Shown: positions 1-5,556 of the stretch, piece after piece | Layout of the letters: every line of letters starts with the position of its first letter | Position numbering within the stretch: position 1 is the stretch's first letter | NCBI GenBank assembly: GCA_020861125.1 | Contig: JAJBSZ010000173.1 | Span: 1 to 9,406, forward strand | DNA from: Planctomycetota bacterium | GTDB taxonomy: Bacteria; Planctomycetota; SZUA-567 | DNA: 9,406 nt | Direction of reading: 5' to 3' | Position numbers and translations under genes: made by a program | The notes under the pieces: model-generated | The model's database searches: none | What the model saw: the letters and a program-made list of their open reading frames with translations, nothing else | Told to the model about the DNA's origin: nothing

Positions 1-466
1 CGGGCACCTCGTCCTGGAACTGCCGAAGCTTCTCCTCCCGCAAACTCTGGCTGCGGGCCATGGCGGTCTGGGCATAGACGTCGAAGCCCCGTTCAAACAT
101 ATGTTTCTGCCGGTTATTGGTCAGGCCGGCGGCAAGTTCCGTCCGCTGGTCCTGCAGAAACCGGGCGGTCATGTCGGCGATATCCCCCACCTCCGGGCCG
201 GTTACCTCCCGCGCCGATTGTTCAAATCGGTCGCCGCGGGCATGGAGTTCCGTCAGGGCGCGGCGGATCATGGTGTGATCGAAACGTTCGTCACTTTCGC
301 CAACCGGCGACACGGCCGCGCCTCCGGACGCTCCAGCGGCATCGCCCGTGACCAGCGGATTGGCCGACATAGCGGTACGACCCACCCGCCCCACCGACGG
401 GACGGAAGCGGCCGGATCCGCGCCGGATAGGGTGGAACCGGGAACAGATTCAGGAACGATAAGCAT
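1..466 (-). CDS. Phage virion/tail structural protein-like, N-terminal part
   Basis: An open frame starts at an ATG (464-466, minus strand) with AAAGGA seven bases upstream and continues off the left edge, giving about 155 visible residues. The first 50 or so residues are Ala/Gly/Ser/Pro-rich and probably disordered. After that (from about residue 60) comes a charged helical segment containing LTELHARGDRFEQ, then TELAAGLTNNRQKHMFE, then an Arg/Gln-rich helix. The layout (a short disordered head, a helix with 'LxxGLTNxxQxxxF', then a QxxxxExxLRQFQ helix) resembles N-termini of large phage and prophage structural proteins, such as podovirus internal-virion or transglycosylase-bearing proteins. 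This rests on remembered pattern similarity, not on an alignment. It has no signal peptide or membrane segment. kdsA lies 156 bp upstream on the same strand. An unrelated coiled-coil protein remains possible. Confidence 0.5.
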   Translation of the reverse strand, partial: MLIVPESVPGSTLSGADPAASVPSVGRVGRTAMSANPLVTGDAAGASGGAAVSPVGESDERFDHTMIRRALTELHARGDRFEQSAREVTGPEVGDIADMTARFLQDQRTELAAGLTNNRQKHMFERGFDVYAQTAMARSQSLREEKLRQFQDEVP

Positions 467-622
467 GGCGGATCCTTTCTGCCGATCCATGGCGCCGGGA
501 TTTGCCCGAAGCCAGCGAACAACGGCGGGACGGTGCGTCGTCCCAGGCTTCCCAGTACGGGGAAACCACCGTCGATGCTAGCGCTGTTCACGCGCCATGC
601 CTACCGATCGCAAAATTTTCCG
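467..622. other. Intergenic region between kdsA and the phage-like gene
   Basis: This stretch of 156 bp has no convincing gene. It contains a perfect 6-bp inverted repeat, GGGACG (527-532) and CGTCCC (539-544), around a 6-nt loop. It could help end kdsA transcription, but no T-tract follows on either strand. No clear sigma70 promoter for the phage-like gene was seen. Confidence 0.4.
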
Positions 623-1483
623 TCAGGCCGCCCCGGGCGAACCGTGGTCGATATCCCGTTTGGCGACGGCATCGAGCTGGAGCAGGGTGTCCAGGAGGCT
701 GGGCAGCTCCGCCAGCGGTATCATGTTGGGTCCGTCGCACAAAGCCCGCGGGGGGTCGTCATGCACTTCCAGAAACATCCCGTCGACCCCGGCAGCCACC
801 GCCGCCCGGGCCAATACCCGGGCCATGTCGCGGTCACCGCCGGAGCAGGTGCCCTGACCGCCGGGAAGCTGTACACTGTGGGTGGCGTCAAACACCACCG
901 GGGTGCCGCTAGCGCGCATGATCGCCAGGGAGCGCATGTCGGCCACGAGATTGTTGTAGCCGAAGCTGACGCCGCGTTCGGTGAGAAATACGTCCCCATT
1001 TCCGGACGACGCAACCTTGGCCACGGCGTTGGCCATGTCCCACGGGGCCATGAATTGTCCCTTTTTGATATTGACCGGTTTGCCGCTCCGCCCCGCCGCC
1101 ACCAGGAAATCGGTTTGCCGGCAGAGAAACGCCGGGATCTGGAGGACGTCCAGCACTTCCGCCGCCGGGGCGATCTCCGCCGTCTCGTGGACGTCGGAAA
1201 GCACGGGGACGCCGCAATCCCGTTTTACGGCGGCGAGGATGGCCAGACCTGCCGTCAGACCGGGACCGCGGAACCCCTGCAGGCTGGAGCGGTTTCCCTT
1301 GTCATAGGAAGCCTTGAAGACAAAGGGAATGCCACGATCGCTGGCAATGCGGCACAGGGCCTCGGCCATTCCGCGGACGTGCCGCTCCGACTCGATCACG
1401 CAGGGGCCGGCGATCAGGGCGAGGGGACCGCCGCCGCCGATAGCGCCAGGGCCCAATGCGATGCGGTGGGTGGTAACGGACAT
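623..1483 (-). CDS. kdsA: 3-deoxy-8-phosphooctulonate synthase (KdsA), metal-dependent class
   Basis: This cytoplasmic enzyme condenses phosphoenolpyruvate with arabinose 5-phosphate to give Kdo 8-phosphate, the precursor of the Kdo sugar of lipopolysaccharide inner core. The 286-residue length is normal for the family and the protein is a single TIM barrel. Visible motifs are [10 protein letters not shown] (23-32), the substrate-binding [11 protein letters not shown] (57-67), LSDVHE (95-100), [11 protein letters not shown] (115-125), NIKKGQF (138-144), [10 protein letters not shown] (199-208) and the C-terminal CDGPN (249-253). Cys28, His202, Glu239 and Asp250 sit exactly 17 residues after the Aquifex metal ligands Cys11, His185, Glu222 and Asp233. 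This places it in the metal-dependent class; the E. coli class has Asn instead of that Cys. The ATG at 1481-1483 has AGGAAAGG about six bases upstream. The gene appears monocistronic, with a strong promoter at 1617-1644. Confidence 0.96.
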   Translation of the reverse strand: MSVTTHRIALGPGAIGGGGPLALIAGPCVIESERHVRGMAEALCRIASDRGIPFVFKASYDKGNRSSLQGFRGPGLTAGLAILAAVKRDCGVPVLSDVHETAEIAPAAEVLDVLQIPAFLCRQTDFLVAAGRSGKPVNIKKGQFMAPWDMANAVAKVASSGNGDVFLTERGVSFGYNNLVADMRSLAIMRASGTPVVFDATHSVQLPGGQGTCSGGDRDMARVLARAAVAAGVDGMFLEVHDDPPRALCDGPNMIPLAELPSLLDTLLQLDAVAKRDIDHGSPGAA

Positions 1484-1586
1484 ACGGTGCCTTTCCTACG
1501 AAGGTTTTGCATAGAAAAAAATATTCGCCGGGTTTTTTCCGTAACAAACGCCCCCTCCCCGGCAACTGATAGGGTGGAGTTCGAAA

Positions 1587-1615
1587 GGGAACCGGTTACT
1601 CAGGCGGACACCGCC
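1587..1615. promoter_or_regulatory. Palindromes between divergent kdsA and spy-like genes
   Basis: Two perfect dyads lie next to the kdsA transcription start: AACCGGTT (1590-1597) and GGCGG-ACA-CCGCC (1603-1615). They are placed where a repressor could act on kdsA. The GGGAACC at 1587-1593 resembles an ECF -35 element for the plus-strand gene, but no matching -10 is clear. The role is inferred from position only. Confidence 0.3.
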
Positions 1616-1616
1616 G

Positions 1617-1644
1617 ATTATAACACTGGTGCACTGCCTGTCAC
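1617..1644 (-). promoter_or_regulatory. Sigma70-type promoter for kdsA
   Basis: Read on the minus strand, a -35 box GTGACA (1639-1644, five of six consensus bases) is followed after 16 bp by a perfect -10 box TATAAT (1617-1622). Transcription would start near 1610, leaving a leader of about 125 nt before kdsA. Confidence 0.7.
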
Positions 1645-1680
1645 CGTCTTTATCTGCACCGTTATTACAGGAGAACCATC

Positions 1681-2427
1681 ATGCAGCGAACCATCAGCGC
1701 CTTGTTTCTTGCCGCCGCCCTCGTGGCCGGCAGCCTCACCGCCGCCCAGGCCGAGGACGAACCCACCGACGCGCCGCCGGCCTATTCCCAGGATGGCCGC
1801 CGGGACCACCCGCGATCCGGGCCGCGATCCGGGCCTCGCCGTGACCGCCGGCAGGAATCCTTCCGCGGCGGAGACCGACCCGATGGGTTTGGCGGCTGGT
1901 GCGGCCCCCGTTCCGGCTACGATTCCGGACCCGGCCGGGGACCCGGCGGACGCCACGACGACTTCCGTCCGGACTTTGGACCAGACCGTTTCGACCCCAT
2001 GGGTCATGGTCATTTCGGTTTCGGCCGGCTGGAAGCGCTGGACCTGGACGACGCGCAGCGGGCCAAGGTGGTCGATATCCTGACGGAGAACTTCCGTGCC
2101 CGCCTCGAGGCCAAGCTGGCGCTGACCGATGCCCGGCACACGCTGGATGAAATCAGCCGCGACGACACGGCCGACGAAGCGGCAATCATCGCCGCCCATG
2201 CCGCCGTGGGCGAGGCCGAGGGCCGGCTCAAGGTGCTTGGACGGAAAGTCCGGACCGATATCGAGTCCATCCTTACCCCCGAGCAGCTTGAACGGGTTGC
2301 ACCGCGGCACCCGGGACGCGACGGTCGCGGTCCCCGTCCGGGACGCCGCCCGGGGGATGCCGGCCGCGGACCCGGTGGCGACCGCCGGCCGCACCGGACG
2401 CCGGACGCCCCGCAACCCGGAGAATAG
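1681..2427 (+). CDS. Secreted Spy/CpxP-family (LTXXQ) periplasmic protein
   Basis: This is probably a periplasmic chaperone or metal-stress protein of the Spy/CpxP/ZraP superfamily. A Sec signal peptide is clear (residues 1-24, ending AQA before EDE). Residues 25 to about 106 are a long low-complexity region rich in Arg, Gly, Pro and Asp. A short His motif, MGHGH, is at 107-111. The helical domain spans about 113-205, opens with LDLDDAQ (a variant of the first LTxxQ motif) and ends with a classical LTPEQLERV (198-206). A second Arg/Gly/Pro tail closes the protein. At 248 residues it is much longer than E. coli Spy (about 160) because of the two flanking disordered regions. The ATG has AGGAG seven bases upstream. 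It precedes an ECF sigma operon on the same strand and may be one of its targets. Metal binding is not shown. Confidence 0.85.
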   Translation: MQRTISALFLAAALVAGSLTAAQAEDEPTDAPPAYSQDGRRDHPRSGPRSGPRRDRRQESFRGGDRPDGFGGWCGPRSGYDSGPGRGPGGRHDDFRPDFGPDRFDPMGHGHFGFGRLEALDLDDAQRAKVVDILTENFRARLEAKLALTDARHTLDEISRDDTADEAAIIAAHAAVGEAEGRLKVLGRKVRTDIESILTPEQLERVAPRHPGRDGRGPRPGRRPGDAGRGPGGDRRPHRTPDAPQPGE

Positions 2428-2434
2428 CCCAAGG

Positions 2435-2462
2435 TTGCCTTCGCGGGCGGGACGGTTATAAT
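2435..2462 (+). promoter_or_regulatory. Sigma70-type promoter for the ECF sigma operon
   Basis: TTGCCT (2435-2440, four of six bases) is followed after 16 bp by a perfect TATAAT (2457-2462), just after the spy-like stop. This predicts transcription from about 2469. It argues against the upstream in-frame ATG at 2461 as the sigma start, because that codon falls inside the -10 box. It also means the sigma operon need not depend on read-through from the spy-like gene. Confidence 0.55.
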
Positions 2463-2607
2463 GGCTGGAACGGTGTGGTGGCGGAACGCGTCGACGGCTC
2501 CGCCATTGCGCCGTATCTGGCGAAGGTGTACGGTGGGAAAGCGCTCCCGGATGCCGGAATCCCCCAGCGCCAGGTTACCTCTTGCCCATCGGGACACCGC
2601 GCCGCCT

Positions 2608-3186
2608 ATGCCGGACGAGGATGAACAGGATCGCATCGATGTCGACGCGGCGTTGGCCGGGGACGAAGTGGCCTTCGCGAGTATTATCGAACGGCATAAC
2701 GTGGCGATCCAGAAGCAGATGCGGAATTTTACCCGGGACCCCGGCCTGATGGAGGAGTTGACCCAGGACGTGTTTGTGGAGGCCTATCTCGGTCTTGCGA
2801 AATACCGGGGCGACGCGCCCTTCCGCCATTGGCTGGCCCGCATCGCCACCCTGACTGGATACAAGTTCTGGAAAAAACGGGACCGGGAGAAACGGACGGT
2901 ACATTTTCCAGAGGGATTCGAACCGGCAATGCCCGAGGCGGAAGACCGCGGCCGGCCGGAGGAAGCGGCCCAATTGTTATTCGATCTGTTGGCGACGCTC
3001 CCGGCCGACGATCGCCTGGCCATGACGCTGATGTACCTGGAGCATATGAGCCAGGACGCCATCGCCGAACGCAGGGGCTGGACGCGGGTGATGGTGGCGG
3101 TACGCCTGTACCGGGCCAAACAGAGGTTGCGCAAGCTGGGCGAGAAAGAACCATGGAAAGGACGGCTGTCATGGATACCGTTATGA
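2608..3186 (+). CDS. ECF-type RNA polymerase sigma factor
   Basis: This would direct RNA polymerase to a small stress regulon. The 192-residue protein contains sigma region 2 at about 18-95, with MEELTQDVFVEAYLGL then FRHWLARIATLTGYKFWKKR. Sigma region 4 is at about 123-177, with LLATLPADDRLAM, then MSQDAIAERRGWT as the helix-turn-helix, ending VRLYRAKQRLRKL. No region 1 or 3 is present, as expected for ECF factors. The start at 2608 gives a normal length and begins just before region 2. Its ribosome-binding site is weak. An in-frame ATG at 2551 is possible, while the one at 2461 lies in the promoter. The 3' end overlaps the next gene by 16 bp. With the two downstream membrane proteins it looks like a CnrH-type sigma factor controlled across the envelope. 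The ECF group cannot be assigned by eye. Confidence 0.9.
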   Translation: MPDEDEQDRIDVDAALAGDEVAFASIIERHNVAIQKQMRNFTRDPGLMEELTQDVFVEAYLGLAKYRGDAPFRHWLARIATLTGYKFWKKRDREKRTVHFPEGFEPAMPEAEDRGRPEEAAQLLFDLLATLPADDRLAMTLMYLEHMSQDAIAERRGWTRVMVAVRLYRAKQRLRKLGEKEPWKGRLSWIPL

Positions 3187-3452
3187 AACGCATCGAACAC
3201 CTATCCCGGCTGGCGGCCGCCAGGCCCGATCCTCTTCCGCTGGACGTGGCCCGAATTATGCCCTGCATCCGCGGGCAGGAAATCGTGGACGAATCCCTCA
3301 CCCTGCCGCTCGGTTTCCTGACGGGCGGGGTTGCCGCCGCCGCCGCCGCCGCGGTCGTGGTTTCTCTCTTTGGACTTACCGCCTGGATGGAAATGGCAAA
3401 CCCCTATCCCGTGGTGGAAAGCCTCCTCGATGTCATGGACCTGATGGTATGA
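3171..3452 (+). CDS. Small single-TM protein, probable anti-sigma factor (CnrY-like)
   Basis: I recognise no domain by sequence, so the role is inferred from context and topology. The 93-residue product has an N-terminal cytoplasmic segment of about 45 residues with amphipathic helical character (MKRIEHLSRLAAA, then PLPLDVARIM). One strongly hydrophobic Ala/Val-rich helix follows (about 46-72), then a periplasmic tail of about 20 residues. CnrY from Cupriavidus, about 95 residues with a cytoplasmic N-terminus that clamps its sigma factor, has the same layout. The ATG at 3171 is chosen because AAAGGA (3157-3162) lies eight bases upstream. Alternatives in frame are 3153 and 3183, the latter forming an ATGA overlap with the sigma stop. 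The next gene overlaps by 4 bp. It has no Cys/His zinc anti-sigma motif. Confidence 0.65.
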   Translation: MDTVMKRIEHLSRLAAARPDPLPLDVARIMPCIRGQEIVDESLTLPLGFLTGGVAAAAAAAVVVSLFGLTAWMEMANPYPVVESLLDVMDLMV

Positions 3453-3952
3453 AGGACGACCCTGCCCTTTCAGACCGATCCACCGCCACCAGCGGCCGGC
3501 ACTATCCGCCGGCCAGTCGGCGCAAGCGCTATGGCCTGGTGGCGGCGCTGTTGGCCCTTGCGCTGGTGGCCGGCTTCGCCATCGGGTTTTCCGTCGCCGC
3601 CATCCATTTCAACCACAAACGCAAGGAACGCCCCACGCCCGAAGCCATCGCCCGCAACCTGACGGGTAAAATGCGGCAGGACGTTGCCCTCTCCGCAGAG
3701 GAAGAGGCCACGGTGGCGGATCTCCTCCGCCGTGGTTTTGAGGAAGTGGAAACGATTCGCCTGGCATCGATGAACGAGGTCTGGGACAAGCTCGATGCGA
3801 TGGACGAAGCTGTCGACAGCATCCTCGGCCCGGAACGCGCTCAAAAATGGGAAGCGGCCAAGGAACGCCATTTCGGACCGCGGCGGCATCGGCCGGCCCG
3901 CTTGCGACCCGGTACCCGCCAACGCGACCGAAACGGCGGTGGCCATCATTAA
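3449..3952 (+). CDS. Membrane-anchored Spy/CnrX-like periplasmic sensor candidate
   Basis: The 167-residue protein has a basic cytoplasmic N-tail (1-28, with SRRKR), one transmembrane helix (about 29-52) and a periplasmic helical domain. That domain carries features of the Spy/CpxP/heavy-metal-resistance superfamily: VALSAEEEATVADLL (79-93, first motif variant), a long helix through RLASMNEVWDKLDAMDEAV, and ILGPERAQKWEAAKERH (125-141, second motif variant). The uncleaved anchor matches CnrX-type sensors rather than soluble Spy. His53 and His56 just after the membrane, Met108, His141, His147 and a terminal His-His pair could coordinate metal, but the exact CnrX site is not demonstrated. The C-terminus is Arg-rich. 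The start ATG overlaps the previous stop (ATGA), implying translational coupling. It probably sequesters or signals to the single-TM protein. A simple periplasmic chaperone is the alternative. Confidence 0.7.
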   Translation: MKDDPALSDRSTATSGRHYPPASRRKRYGLVAALLALALVAGFAIGFSVAAIHFNHKRKERPTPEAIARNLTGKMRQDVALSAEEEATVADLLRRGFEEVETIRLASMNEVWDKLDAMDEAVDSILGPERAQKWEAAKERHFGPRRHRPARLRPGTRQRDRNGGGHH

Positions 3953-3972
3953 GGAAATACCCATCGAAACGC

Positions 3973-4003
3973 AAAAAAGCGCCCGTGGTGGCGCTTTTCT
4001 TTT
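3973..4003 (+). terminator. Intrinsic terminator of the ECF sigma operon
   Basis: GCGCC (3979-3983) pairs with GGCGC (3990-3994) around a 6-nt loop. The stem extends through AAAA (3975-3978) and TTTT (3995-3998), and a T-rich tail follows. It lies 20 bp after the stop of the CnrX-like gene. Confidence 0.85.
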
Positions 4004-4096
4004 GCCCGTTGTCTTTGCCCGTTGAATGGAGTGGGATAGGCGGCGACACCTCAAGTGTTTTTTTTGCCAAAACTTCGGTGATACATGCCGCTGTGG

Positions 4097-4147
4097 AAAA
4101 GATTCGCCGTGATCCCAACTGCCCAAAGCCGGAATCACGGCTGAATC
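4097..4147 (-). terminator. Terminator for the flavodoxin operon
   Basis: A long hairpin is formed by GATTC (4101-4105) with GAATC (4143-4147) and CCGTGAT (4107-4113) with ATCACGG (4134-4140). Two more GC pairs follow past one mismatch, and the loop is about 14 nt. On the minus strand the stem is followed by TTTT (4097-4100). It lies about 115 bp past the flavodoxin stop and faces the plus-strand terminator. The U-tract is short, so efficiency is uncertain. Confidence 0.6.
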
Positions 4148-4260
4148 CAACCGTTGCCCCACAAGGAGTTCTTTACAATAACACGCCATGGCCATGGCAA
4201 AAAACGGTGTCGTGACGAAAGGAGCGACCGATCGACAGGACCAATATTGTCTCGGCCGAA
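4148..4260. other. Short gene-free spacer downstream of flavodoxin
   Basis: No convincing gene is seen. An imperfect stem (CCGA 4228-4231 plus GACA 4234-4237, with TGTC 4248-4251 plus TCGG 4252-4255) lies just after the flavodoxin stop without a T-tract. A 30-codon plus-strand frame at 4188-4280 lacks a well-spaced ribosome-binding site. Together with the two terminators this makes 3953-4260 a convergent gene boundary. Confidence 0.4.
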
Positions 4261-4689
4261 CTAAAAAGCGGCGATTTTAGCGCCATACTGGCGGCACTTC
4301 TCTTCATCCTCGCCTTCAGGCGTCTCGTGCACCATCAGGCCGTCGTCCAGCAGGTTGGCGCCGTAGCCGCGCATGCGCTCGGCCCAATTCCGCATCCATT
4401 CGCCGTCGCCCCAGCCGTAGGAACCGAAAATGGCAACTTTGCGGCCCTTGACCTTATCTGCCAACCCTTCCACGAAGGGCTCGATTTCGCCTTCTTCCAG
4501 GACTTCCGCGCCCATGGAGGGCGATCCGATGACGAGGACGTCATAGCCCAAAGCTTCCTCTACCGTAACCCCGGAGATGTTTTTACACACCACCTCGGCG
4601 CCGGCGCCCTTGGCCCCTTCGGTGATCAATTCAGCCATTTTTTCGGTATTGCCGGTGCCAGACCAGAAGGTAACAAAAACCTTGCTCAT
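4261..4689 (-). CDS. Flavodoxin, short-chain clostridial type
   Basis: This is a small FMN electron carrier in the cytoplasm that can replace ferredoxin. The 142-residue length is that of short-chain flavodoxins. The phosphate-binding loop WSGTGNTEKM (9-18) opens the protein. The first flavin loop, GSPSMGAEVLEE (55-66), contains Met59, and the second, FGSYGWGDGEWM (88-99), contains Trp93. Met59 and Trp93 correspond, with a constant offset of three, to Met56 and Trp90 that sandwich FMN in the Clostridium beijerinckii protein. Long-chain and classical Desulfovibrio flavodoxins instead have GSTTGNT-type loops. The ATG at 4687-4689 follows a GGGAG. It lies 35 bp downstream of DUF3793 on the same strand and almost certainly shares its transcript. 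The partner enzyme is unknown. Confidence 0.95.
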   Translation of the reverse strand: MSKVFVTFWSGTGNTEKMAELITEGAKGAGAEVVCKNISGVTVEEALGYDVLVIGSPSMGAEVLEEGEIEPFVEGLADKVKGRKVAIFGSYGWGDGEWMRNWAERMRGYGANLLDDGLMVHETPEGEDEEKCRQYGAKIAAF

Positions 4690-4724
4690 GATAATCTCCC
4701 AAATAGTCTAAATCCCCTGATTCC

Positions 4725-5372
4725 TTAAACCGCTTCCCGCAGGCCGGTGGCCATCGCCGCCAGCGCCGTTCCCCGGACGATCAATTCCGCCGCCCGCATT
4801 TTGGCGCGTCGGTAGCGGCGGGACAGACTGTCGACGCAGCTATCATCACCAAAGGAGCGCCAGCAACCGGGTTTCCGGCAGGAACGGCCGCATCCGGCCC
4901 GCATGAAGTGGCGCACATCCTTGGCGGGATAGCCGAGGAACACGCCGATCTCATGGGGAAACGCCGGTTCGGCACATTTTTTCCGCAACTGGGCCAACAG
5001 CGGCTCCAGATCGCCCCCCGATTCCGCATAGCCGGCATCGGCCAGCAGTTCCATAACCTCGCGCGCGGCCAAAGCGGTTTGCAACCGGGCCGGATTATAC
5101 ACCAGCAACAACAGCGCCCCCGCATGATTGCGGCAGATTTCGATGCTGATGCCCAATTCGCGCGACAGCCGGTCGCCGCATTCGGCGAGGGCGGAACGGA
5201 GGTTCCGTCCCGTCGCACCGGGACAGATAAGGGTCGCCGGCTTCAGGCCGAGGATAGTAGGCGCAGCGTGATACGCGACGAGATTTTGCACATAGTCACA
5301 ATCGCTCATGCCGCGCAGACGGCTCATCAGCGTGAGAATGTTTTGACTGGCTTCCGGCAAACTTCCCTGCAC
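4725..5372 (-). CDS. DUF3793 family protein
   Basis: This is a conserved protein of unknown function found in anaerobes, often beside flavodoxins. The 215-residue product carries the family hallmarks: LVAYHAAPTILGLKPATL (31-48), a Leu-rich strand near RNHAGALLLLVYN (81-93), HEIGVFLGYPAKDV (140-153) and a following Cys/Trp-containing segment. Cys161, Cys165, Cys170 and Cys178, with Trp171, form a cluster after the HEIG motif. His140 is also invariant in my recollection of the family. It has no signal peptide or membrane helix. The start is GTG (5370-5372), supported by AAAGGAGAGG a few bases upstream. It is the first gene of a two-gene operon with flavodoxin, under the strong promoter at 5478-5505. 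A redox or cofactor role with the flavodoxin is inference. Confidence 0.88.
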   Translation of the reverse strand: MQGSLPEASQNILTLMSRLRGMSDCDYVQNLVAYHAAPTILGLKPATLICPGATGRNLRSALAECGDRLSRELGISIEICRNHAGALLLLVYNPARLQTALAAREVMELLADAGYAESGGDLEPLLAQLRKKCAEPAFPHEIGVFLGYPAKDVRHFMRAGCGRSCRKPGCWRSFGDDSCVDSLSRRYRRAKMRAAELIVRGTALAAMATGLREAV

Positions 5373-5397
5373 CGTCCTCTCCTTTCGCGGACCGTGT

Positions 5398-5410
5398 TTT
5401 GACGGTCAAA
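5398..5410. promoter_or_regulatory. Operator-like palindrome in the DUF3793 leader
   Basis: TTTGAC (5398-5403) and GTCAAA (5405-5410) form a perfect inverted repeat around one base, 26 bp upstream of the GTG start. A second dyad, AACA...TGTT, overlaps its edge (5409-5420). It is unlike the FNR consensus (TTGAT-N4-ATCAA), and no regulator can be named. Confidence 0.35.
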
Positions 5411-5477
5411 CATTACTGTTATAAAAAAAGGTCAGTCAGCCGCCTTTGCCAGAGGTTATTTTGTGTAGCCGTGTTGT

Positions 5478-5505
5478 TTTATATCTAAAACTTTTCTGGT
5501 GTCAA
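5478..5505 (-). promoter_or_regulatory. Near-consensus sigma70 promoter for DUF3793-flavodoxin
   Basis: Read on the minus strand, a perfect -35 TTGACA (5500-5505) is followed after 16 bp by TATAAA (5478-5483, five of six). Transcription would begin near 5471, giving a leader of about 100 nt before the DUF3793 GTG. The -35 lies inside an 8-bp inverted repeat, which suggests repression by a regulator. Confidence 0.75.
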
Positions 5506-5542
5506 CGCTTGTTTCCAGAAAAATTCCTCAACTTTGTGGAAT
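5492..5542. promoter_or_regulatory. Two dyad operators overlapping and upstream of the promoter
   Basis: TTTTCTGG (5492-5499) and CCAGAAAA (5515-5522) are a perfect 8-bp inverted repeat with a 15-bp spacer that contains the -35 box. Directly adjoining it is a second interrupted palindrome, ATTCC-n-CAA-nn-TTG-n-GGAAT (5523-5542), with 16 of 20 positions symmetric. Both are well placed for a dimeric transcription factor. The regulator is not identifiable from this window. Confidence 0.45.
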
Positions 5543-5556
5543 CTATGGTGTGCCAA

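Noticed and set aside
533..2083. 516-codon plus-strand open frame
   Set aside because: It runs antisense through all of kdsA and out of frame into the spy-like gene. The translation is Arg/Pro/Gly-rich with no recognisable motif. Long antisense frames are expected in GC-rich coding DNA.
2461..2607. N-terminal extension of the sigma factor from the ATG at 2461
   Set aside because: That ATG overlaps a perfect TATAAT at 2457-2462. The 49 extra residues are basic, low in similarity to any sigma region and unnecessary for a complete ECF protein.
3470..4195. 241-codon minus-strand open frame
   Set aside because: It is antisense to the CnrX-like gene and crosses both terminators. The protein has no recognisable features.
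4188..4280. 30-codon plus-strand frame beginning MAMAKNG
   Set aside because: The nearest AAGGAG is about 19 bases away, the frame overlaps the flavodoxin 3' end, and it lies in a terminator region.
5424..5430. Run of seven T on the minus strand as an attenuator in the DUF3793 leader
   Set aside because: No adequate stem precedes the T-run; only a weak, short self-complementary segment is present.
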